64,000 bases of DNA from Vreelandella olivaria (GTDB lineage: Bacteria > Pseudomonadota > Gammaproteobacteria > Pseudomonadales > Halomonadaceae): assembly GCF_023507745.1 (NCBI RefSeq), contig NZ_JALPZO010000112.1:1-64000 (forward strand). The letters run 5' to 3'. Position 1 is the stretch's first letter; each line of letters opens with the position of its first letter. The notes beneath the pieces are model-generated. The model had not been told where the DNA came from, did no database searches, and worked only from the letters and a program-made list of their open reading frames with translations. The position numbers and the translations under genes were made by a program. Shown here one piece after another: positions 59,074-64,000 of the stretch.

Positions 59074-60177
59074 TCACACCCCGATAATGTCGTTTAACCA
59101 GGCGCGCTCACTAGGGCCTGCCCAGCGGTCATGATTGGCTTTGAACGCCATATAGCTGTCGTGTACTTTGCGTACCAGCGGATCGGCCGCTGCTTCGCTG
59201 GAAAGCGTATCCATGGTTGCTTCACGCAGGGCGCTGATCACTGGTTCTGGCAGCATGCTGGCGGTGACACCATGGTTTTCCACCAGGTCAGCCATGGCTT
59301 CACCATTGACGGCTTCTGACCAGGTCAGGCTTTCCAGGCAGGCGGCCATACAGGCGCTTTTTACGATCATTTGCAGGTCTTCGGGTAGATTATCCCAATG
59401 CTGTTTGGAGATCAGTAACTCACCGGTGGTGGCGGGCTCATGCCAGCCGGTGGTGTGGTAGTACTTGGCGGCATTATGTAGCCCCATGCGACGGTCTTGG
59501 TAGGGGCCTACAAACTCGGCAGCATCGATAACACCACGTTCAAGGGCTGGGAAGATCTCACCACCGGGCAGAACGCGGGCATCGACACCCAGGGAGGCGT
59601 AGACCTGTCCAGCCAGTCCAGGAATGCGCATCCGCAATCCATTGAGTTGGCTGATATCCTCAATTGGCTCACGGAACCACCCCGTCATCTGAACGCCCGT
59701 ATTATTAAGTGGCAGGGCGACCAGGCCGTAAGGCTCATACACTTCTTGCCAAAGCTCCAGGCCGCCACCGTGGTAAAGCCATGCCATGTGGCCCATAAAG
59801 CTCATGCCAAAAGGCACTGTGGTGAAGTATTGCGCAGCAAAGGTAGTGCCCGACCAGAAATAGCTGTTCGCGGCATTCATTTCGATAGTGCCGCTTTGTA
59901 CCGCCTCAAACCCCTCAAAGGCAGGGATAAGCTCACCCGCGGAAAAGTGCTGGATGTTGAGACGCCCACCTGACATGGCATTAATTTTCGCAATGACGTC
60001 TGTTGGGCTGCCTGGGCCTTCCACATAAAACGGGGAGCCTGGGCTATAGGCATTGGTCATTCGCCAGTTAAAGCTCTCGGAGCTTTGGGCTTTGGCGATG
60101 CTGGGGGCGCCCAGCACCAGCCCAGCGGTGGAGGAGAGCGCAGCGGTAGTCAGAAACTTGCGGCGAGTAAAGGACAT
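59074..60177 (-). CDS. TRAP substrate-binding protein, TakP-like (keto-acid type), Tat-exported
   Basis: The 367-residue periplasmic binding protein. Residues 1-30 form a twin-arginine signal (TRRKFL) ending APSIAKAQ. The mature part resembles TakP of Rhodobacter, which binds 2-oxoacids such as pyruvate: HFSAGELIPAFEGFEAVQSG, NTGVQMTGWFR, RMRIPGLAGQVY, and GGEIFPALERGVIDAAEFVGPY in the frame with the substrate Arg and Trp-equivalent positions. Substrate is inferred, not proven. It is first in the dctPQM-hydrolase operon, behind a sigma-54-type promoter. Confidence 0.85.
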   Translation of the reverse strand: MSFTRRKFLTTAALSSTAGLVLGAPSIAKAQSSESFNWRMTNAYSPGSPFYVEGPGSPTDVIAKINAMSGGRLNIQHFSAGELIPAFEGFEAVQSGTIEMNAANSYFWSGTTFAAQYFTTVPFGMSFMGHMAWLYHGGGLELWQEVYEPYGLVALPLNNTGVQMTGWFREPIEDISQLNGLRMRIPGLAGQVYASLGVDARVLPGGEIFPALERGVIDAAEFVGPYQDRRMGLHNAAKYYHTTGWHEPATTGELLISKQHWDNLPEDLQMIVKSACMAACLESLTWSEAVNGEAMADLVENHGVTASMLPEPVISALREATMDTLSSEAAADPLVRKVHDSYMAFKANHDRWAGPSERAWLNDIIGV

Positions 60178-60227
60178 GGGAAGACCTCATGGCTAAAGGA
60201 AGGGGAGTAGCGAAAGCACTAATGAGG

Positions 60228-60245
60228 TAGCAAGGGTTATGCCAA
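60228..60245 (-). promoter_or_regulatory. Sigma-54 (RpoN)-type promoter for the TRAP operon
   Basis: On the minus strand TTGGCATAACCCTTGCTA has the obligatory GG and GC with 10 bases between, against the consensus TGGCACG-N4-TTGCW. The predicted start point is about 40 bases before the dctP ATG. Confidence 0.72.
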
Positions 60246-60276
60246 AAAATCGATTTATTTTAAATAAAAGATTTTT
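60245..60276. promoter_or_regulatory. AT-rich palindrome upstream of the sigma-54-type promoter
   Basis: AAAAATC (60245-60251) and GATTTTT (60270-60276) flank TTTATTT-t-AAATAAA (60254-60268), giving a near-perfect 32-base palindrome immediately beside the -24 element. It may be a regulator site; its closeness to the promoter would be unusual for an enhancer-bound activator and could suit repression or IHF-like bending. Confidence 0.6.
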
Positions 60277-60429
60277 AGAGGAGTTGTCGGTTGTAGTAAG
60301 CACCTAGTAAGAGACAGAAAAATAAGCGAGCGCATCAAAATGAAGCATCCTAAATTGGTCAGGCACCTTCTAAGGTCATTTAAGGTATGCAGTTATTTTT
60401 GCGCTAAAAACGTTCCGATATCAGAGCGC

Positions 60430-60458
60430 TTGACAGCCAAGTGAGGGCTGAGTAATAT
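60430..60458 (+). promoter_or_regulatory. Sigma-70 promoter of the tRNA cluster
   Basis: TTGACA, 17 bases, TAATAT, followed by a GC-rich stretch (ACGCGCCACC) like the discriminator of stringently controlled stable-RNA promoters. The first tRNA begins 28 bases after the -10. Confidence 0.85.
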
Positions 60459-60486
60459 ACGCGCCACCTCGACGAGGCAATGAAAC

Positions 60487-60562
60487 GTCCCATTCGTCTA
60501 GTGGTCCAGGACACCGCCCTTTCACGGCGGGAACAGGGGTTCGAACCCCCTATGGGACGCCA
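60487..60562 (+). tRNA. tRNA-Glu (TTC), copy 1
   Basis: A complete 76-base cloverleaf with encoded CCA. The acceptor arm GTCCCAT pairs with ATGGGAC, the anticodon TTC sits in CCTTTCACG, and the T loop is GGTTCGAACC. Identical to the two later copies. MnmA, encoded in this window, would thiolate its U34. Confidence 0.97.
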
Positions 60563-60585
60563 CTTCATCGTCAGGTAATCGGAAT

Positions 60586-60660
60586 GCGGGAATAGCTCAG
60601 TGGTAGAGCATCGCCTTGCCAAGGCGAGGGTCGGGAGTTCGAATCTCCTTTCCCGCTCCA
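60586..60660 (+). tRNA. tRNA-Gly (GCC), copy 1
   Basis: A complete 75-base tRNA with encoded CCA. The acceptor arm GCGGGAA pairs with TTCCCGC, and the anticodon GCC lies in CTTGCCAAG. Identical to the other two copies. Confidence 0.97.
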
Positions 60661-60667
60661 AAAAAAC

Positions 60668-60743
60668 GTCCCATTCGTCTAGTGGTCCAGGACACCGCCC
60701 TTTCACGGCGGGAACAGGGGTTCGAACCCCCTATGGGACGCCA
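60668..60743 (+). tRNA. tRNA-Glu (TTC), copy 2
   Basis: Identical in sequence to copy 1, 7 bases after tRNA-Gly copy 1 (spacer AAAAAAC). Confidence 0.97.
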
Positions 60744-60769
60744 ATTAGATAGCGAGTATCAGAGTTTAA

Positions 60770-60844
60770 GCGGGAATAGCTCAGTGGTAGAGCATCGCCT
60801 TGCCAAGGCGAGGGTCGGGAGTTCGAATCTCCTTTCCCGCTCCA
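60770..60844 (+). tRNA. tRNA-Gly (GCC), copy 2
   Basis: Identical in sequence to copy 1, 26 bases after tRNA-Glu copy 2. It is directly followed by a 75-base degenerate repeat. Confidence 0.97.
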
Positions 60845-60919
60845 GTTGGTATGCGTGATAGAGCAGATGAGGGTCGTGAGCTGGAGCGCCAGCCCGGTCG
60901 AATCTCCTTTCCCGCTCCA
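60845..60919 (+). repeat. 75-nt tRNA-Gly-tail repeat, unit 1
   Basis: A unit exactly as long as tRNA-Gly, starting GTTGGTATGCGTGATAGAG. Its last 22 bases are identical to the tRNA-Gly 3' end including CCA, but the 5' part cannot form the acceptor arm. It contains a small hairpin GCTGG-AGCG-CCAGC. Confidence 0.85.
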
Positions 60920-60926
60920 AAAAAAC

Positions 60927-61002
60927 GTCCCATTCGTCTAGTGGTCCAGGACACCGCCCTTTCACGGCGGGAACAGGGGTTCGAACCCCCTATGGGACGC
61001 CA
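60927..61002 (+). tRNA. tRNA-Glu (TTC), copy 3
   Basis: Identical to copies 1 and 2; again preceded by the 7-base spacer AAAAAAC, here after repeat unit 1. Confidence 0.97.
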
Positions 61003-61032
61003 TCTCGCTCTTATTCGCACTACTTTTATGTT

Positions 61033-61107
61033 GCGGGAATAGCTCAGTGGTAGAGCATCGCCTTGCCAAGGCGAGGGTCGGGAGTTCGAATCTCCTTTCC
61101 CGCTCCA
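61033..61107 (+). tRNA. tRNA-Gly (GCC), copy 3
   Basis: Identical to copies 1 and 2. Directly followed by two more 75-base-type repeats. Confidence 0.97.
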
Positions 61108-61182
61108 GTTGGTATGCGTGATAGAGTGGACGAGGGTCGTGAGCTGGAGCGCCAGCCCGGTCGAATCTCCTTTCCCGCTCCA
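61108..61182 (+). repeat. 75-nt tRNA-Gly-tail repeat, unit 2
   Basis: Differs from unit 1 at only three positions near base 20-25 (CAGAT region reads TGGAC). Same length, same hairpin and same tRNA-Gly 3' tail. Confidence 0.85.
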
Positions 61183-61252
61183 GTTGGTATGCGTGATAGA
61201 GCAGATGAGGGTCGTGAGCTGGAGTGGCAGCGCGGTCGAGTCTTCCTCCCCG
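61183..61252 (+). repeat. 75-nt tRNA-Gly-tail repeat, unit 3, decayed
   Basis: The 5' 42 bases match unit 1, but the hairpin and the tRNA tail have several changes (GGTCGAGTCTTCCTCCCC), and the CCA end is lost. The next 258 bases up to the ABC gene are T-rich near 61260-61280 and hold no visible gene. Confidence 0.75.
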
Positions 61253-61510
61253 GTAACTCTCTTCTCTTTTGATCTTTTTTCCGCCGTTATGGCTAAATGA
61301 GTGTACTGCTCATTGTTGAATGAGCCCACGCTCTCGCCATGTGCTATTTGCCTCCTTAATAATCAGAAGATCTTGCTGCCGTTAAGTGCCAGAGCAGGGA
61401 AATAGCTAGCAGTGATGCCACCATGCTGGCTTGAAAAAATATATGCGTGCCCCGATATCCTCTTTTCCAGTTCTTTTCTTATGCCCCCCATTTGCTGACA
61501 GGACATGTTT

Positions 61511-62476
61511 ATGGCCGAACCGGCATTGTCTATCCGTGGCCTCACCAAAGTGTATGGCAACGGCTTTCAGGCGTTAAAAGGTATCGATTTAGACGTCCAG
61601 CAGGGCGATTTTTTTGCATTGCTGGGTCCCAATGGGGCGGGGAAGTCGACCACGTTGGGTGTCGTGTGCTCCCTGGTGCAAAAGTCAGCAGGCAAGGTGT
61701 CAATTTTCGGGATTGATATCGATAAGGACTTTGCCAAGGCGAAGTACCAGCTTGGCGTGGTGCCTCAAGAGTTCAACTTTAACCAATTCGAAAAAGTGAT
61801 CGATATCGTGCTGGCCCAGGCGGGTTATTACGGGATGACGCGTAATGAGGCGTTACCCCGTGCGAAGCAACTGCTAACCGACCTGGGGCTTTGGGATAAG
61901 CGCCATGGCAACGCGCGGATGCTTTCAGGGGGGATGAAGCGGCGCCTGATGATTGCCCGCGCGTTAATGCATCGTCCAAAACTGCTGATTCTTGATGAGC
62001 CGACGGCAGGTGTGGATATCGAGCTGCGCCGGAGTATGTGGGAATACATGCGCCGCATTAACCGTGATGAAGGTACTACCATTATCCTCACGACCCATTA
62101 TCTGGAAGAGGCTGAGAGCCTGTGCCGCAATATCGCGATTATCAATCATGGCGATATTGTGCGTAATACCAGTATGCGTGAGCTACTGGCAGAGCTGGAT
62201 ACTGAAACCTTTCTTTTAGACCTTGCTAAGCCTGTGAGTACCGCGCCTGAAGTGGAGGGGTTTGAGATCCAGCAGCTTGAACCTTCCCAGTTGGCACTGG
62301 TGATTCACCGTGGTCAGCAGCTTAATGGCGTATTCAGTGCGCTGAGCGAGCAGGGTATCAATGTGGTCTCCATGCGCAACCGCGCTAATCGCTTAGAGGA
62401 GATGTTCGTATCCATGGTGGAGGGTAGCCAGCGGGCCATTGACCAGCGCGCATTTGAGCAGGAGGCACAGGTATGA
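61511..62476 (+). CDS. ABC-2 type transporter ATPase (YadG-like)
   Basis: A 321-residue ABC ATPase of the YadG/NatA class. Motifs: Walker A GPNGAGKST, signature LSGGMKRRL, Walker B LLILDEPTAGVD, and switch His in LTTHYLEEAE. I chose ATG 61511 (MAEPALSIRGL), with AGGA seven bases upstream, over ATG 61505, where AGGA is too close. It overlaps its permease gene by ATGA. Substrate unknown. Confidence 0.9.
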   Translation: MAEPALSIRGLTKVYGNGFQALKGIDLDVQQGDFFALLGPNGAGKSTTLGVVCSLVQKSAGKVSIFGIDIDKDFAKAKYQLGVVPQEFNFNQFEKVIDIVLAQAGYYGMTRNEALPRAKQLLTDLGLWDKRHGNARMLSGGMKRRLMIARALMHRPKLLILDEPTAGVDIELRRSMWEYMRRINRDEGTTIILTTHYLEEAESLCRNIAIINHGDIVRNTSMRELLAELDTETFLLDLAKPVSTAPEVEGFEIQQLEPSQLALVIHRGQQLNGVFSALSEQGINVVSMRNRANRLEEMFVSMVEGSQRAIDQRAFEQEAQV

Positions 62477-63246
62477 ATGCCACTCAAACGTTCATTGCCT
62501 TATGGACGCTGGTGCTGAAAGAGATCAAGCGCTTTACACGGATTTGGCCTCAAACGCTCTTACCGCCCTCCATTACCATGGCGATGTACTTCATTATCTT
62601 CGGTAATCTGATTGGCCCACGTATTGGCGATATGGATGGCTTCAGTTACATGGACTTTATTGTCCCTGGGTTGATTATGATGTCGGTGATCACCAACAGC
62701 TACTCTAATGTTGCCTCAAGCTTCTTTTCCAATAAGTTCCAGCGTTCCATTGAAGAGATGATGGTATCACCCATGCCCAATTGGGTGATTTTGGCGGGCT
62801 TTATTTTTGGCGGTATGGCGCGTGGTTTGGGGGTCGGGCTAATTGTTACGCTGGTCTCTCTGTTCTTTACCCGTTTAACCGTAGAGCACCCGTTACTAAC
62901 CATACTGGTGGTGGTATTAACCTCAGCACTGTTTTCTATCGGAGGTTTTATCAATGCACTGCTGGCCAATAAGTTTGACGATATTTCTATCGTGCCAACG
63001 TTTATTCTGACACCGCTCACCTATCTTGGTGGTGTCTTCTACTCTATCTCGATGCTACCCGACTTCTGGCAGGGCGTATCGATGCTCAACCCGATTCTGT
63101 ATATGGTGAATGTGTTCCGCTACGGTTTCCTGGGGGTGTCCGATATCCCGGTGGGTTGGGCACTGGCTGCTATTTTTGCCTTTATTATTGCGCTATTTTT
63201 GGTCGCGCTGACTATGCTGGAGCGTGGCAAAGGCATTCGCAGTTAA
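62473..63246 (+). CDS. ABC-2 type transporter permease (YadH-like)
   Basis: A 257-residue inner-membrane permease with about six spans, matching the YadH family: LVLKEIKRFTRIWPQTLLPPSITMAMYFIIFG in the frame, DFIVPGLIMMSVITNSYSNVASSFFSNKFQRSIEEMMVSPM, and LTPLTYLGGVFYSISMLP. It forms an exporter with the preceding ATPase. Substrate unknown. Confidence 0.92.
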   Translation: MNATQTFIALWTLVLKEIKRFTRIWPQTLLPPSITMAMYFIIFGNLIGPRIGDMDGFSYMDFIVPGLIMMSVITNSYSNVASSFFSNKFQRSIEEMMVSPMPNWVILAGFIFGGMARGLGVGLIVTLVSLFFTRLTVEHPLLTILVVVLTSALFSIGGFINALLANKFDDISIVPTFILTPLTYLGGVFYSISMLPDFWQGVSMLNPILYMVNVFRYGFLGVSDIPVGWALAAIFAFIIALFLVALTMLERGKGIRS

Positions 63247-63281
63247 GCGTTCGATGGAACATTTTTAGAGAGTTACCTTGT

Positions 63282-64000
63282 ATGGCACATCGCCCCGCAA
63301 CCTTAGAGAACGCGCCCCTGGGACGCGATTCCTCCTATCCCGAGCAATACGATGCCGGGCTACTGTACCCCATCCCCCGGGCCGCAAATCGTGCTCCCCT
63401 GGGGATTACTGAAGATAGCCTGCCATTTGTGGGAGAAGATGAGTGGTATGCCTTCGAAGTTTCCTGGCTAAACGCACGAGGCAAGCCCATTGTGGCGGTG
63501 GCGCGTTTTCGTTTGCCTGCCCGCTCACCCAATTTGATTGAGTCCAAGTCCTGGAAGCTCTACTTAAACAGTTTTAACCAAACCCGTTTTGCAAGCCGTG
63601 ATGAGGTACGGGCGACGCTGGCACATGACCTGGCTGGCGCTGCCGGTGCCACTGTTAGTGTAGAGCTGTTTGGGGTAGACGATGCAGTCCTCGCGCCGCA
63701 GCGCCTGCCTGGAACATGCCTGGATGATCTGGATATTGAAGTCAGCGACTATACGCCCAGTGCTGAGCATCTGACGGTAAGTGACGAGATGGTGGAAGAG
63801 ACGCTGCACTCACATCTGCTCAAATCCAACTGCCCGGTCACGGGGCAGCCGGACTGGGGGAGTGTGATGATTCGTTATAAAGGCCCTAGGCTCGATCGGG
63901 AAGGGCTGCTGCGCTACCTGATTGGCTATCGCCAGCACCAGGACTTTCATGAACACTGTGTGGAGCACATCTTCACTGACCTGATGCAGCGCGCCAATCC
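63282..64000 (+). CDS. queF: NADPH-dependent 7-cyano-7-deazaguanine reductase QueF (truncated by the window)
   Basis: QueF reduces preQ0 to preQ1 in queuosine synthesis. The visible 239 residues from MAHRPATLEN are the long (type II, two-domain) form. The substrate motif ESKSWKLYLNSFNQTRF lies near residue 87, and the catalytic Cys is in LKSNCPVTGQPDWGSV near residue 190. The reading frame is open to the right edge; about 35 residues are missing. It follows the ABC pair by 35 bases. Confidence 0.95.
   Translation, partial: MAHRPATLENAPLGRDSSYPEQYDAGLLYPIPRAANRAPLGITEDSLPFVGEDEWYAFEVSWLNARGKPIVAVARFRLPARSPNLIESKSWKLYLNSFNQTRFASRDEVRATLAHDLAGAAGATVSVELFGVDDAVLAPQRLPGTCLDDLDIEVSDYTPSAEHLTVSDEMVEETLHSHLLKSNCPVTGQPDWGSVMIRYKGPRLDREGLLRYLIGYRQHQDFHEHCVEHIFTDLMQRAN

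Larger units (their letters stand above)
60178..60486. other. Divergent control region between dctP and the tRNA cluster
   Basis: These 309 bases hold the sigma-54-type promoter (60228-60245), an AT-rich palindrome (60245-60276), and the tRNA promoter (60430-60458). I see no gene in the remainder. Confidence 0.7.

Noticed and set aside
60487-61252. Regularly spaced repeats resembling a CRISPR array
   Set aside because: The repeats are complete tRNA genes and tRNA-tail copies; the spacers are short and uneven, and no cas gene is present.
60781-61329. A 182-codon minus-strand frame and similar short frames with repeats such as ERERRFELPTLALARR
   Set aside because: They are antisense readings of the tRNA-Gly and tRNA-Glu genes and their repeats. 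Such peptides are known spurious predictions.

Overview
The window reads as chromosomal core DNA of a moderately GC-rich gammaproteobacterium, most likely a Halomonas-type member of the Oceanospirillales. This rests on remembered family and gene-order resemblance (monomeric NADP-isocitrate dehydrogenase, the 1607-residue NAD-glutamate dehydrogenase, the long-form isocitrate lyase, a purB-hflD-mnmA-nudJ-rluE block, ftsK-lolA-rarA, pyrD-rmf-rlmKL); no search was run. No phage, insertion sequence or CRISPR array is visible. Most genes have a clear Shine-Dalgarno site.

Layout. 1-4.8 kb: the 5' part of an unknown gene behind a sigma-28-like promoter, the ycjX-ycjF pair, a small membrane protein, yeaD and a YeaQ-type protein. 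4.9-9.4 kb: an 821-residue DUF1266-like protein, an NlpC/P60 lipoprotein and an MFS exporter. 9.3-14.7 kb: a five-gene nickel-type ABC importer divergent from nikR, with an exact NikR operator between them. 14.8-18.1 kb: an FKBP isomerase, a small membrane protein, a glycine-zipper lipoprotein and isocitrate lyase. 18.5-24.6 kb: a leftward run rluE-nudJ-mnmA-hflD-purB-roxA-GNAT. 24.8-27 kb: monomeric isocitrate dehydrogenase. 27.2-32.1 kb: clpS, clpA, infA, bpt and aat, which together cover the bacterial N-degron pathway. 32.2-46.7 kb: ftsK, lolA, rarA, a hemerythrin-like protein, murI, trmA, the large glutamate dehydrogenase and pyrD. 46.8-55.3 kb: rmf, rlmKL, a glutaredoxin-like protein, a small WGR-like protein, pdxB, htpX, alaA, ylqF and msrB, followed by a nested inverted-repeat element. 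55.6-60.2 kb: a TRAP transporter with a gamma-glutamyltransferase-family hydrolase behind a sigma-54-type promoter. 60.4-61.3 kb: three tRNA-Glu/tRNA-Gly pairs with degenerate tRNA-tail repeats. 61.5-64 kb: an ABC-2 exporter pair and the start of queF.

How the genes work together. Isocitrate lyase and isocitrate dehydrogenase, the two competing users of isocitrate, lie about 7 kb apart. Bpt and Aat add leucine or phenylalanine to proteins, ClpS recognises these N-termini and ClpA unfolds the targets. The nickel importer and its repressor form a self-contained regulated unit. The TRAP/hydrolase operon combines a keto-acid-type binding protein, an amidase-like enzyme and a sigma-54-type promoter, which suggests nitrogen scavenging from a small amide such as oxamate; this is an inference. 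The best candidates for undescribed biology are that operon, the 75-nt tRNA-Gly-tail repeats, the structured leader before the glutamate dehydrogenase gene, and the sigma-28-linked gene at the left edge.
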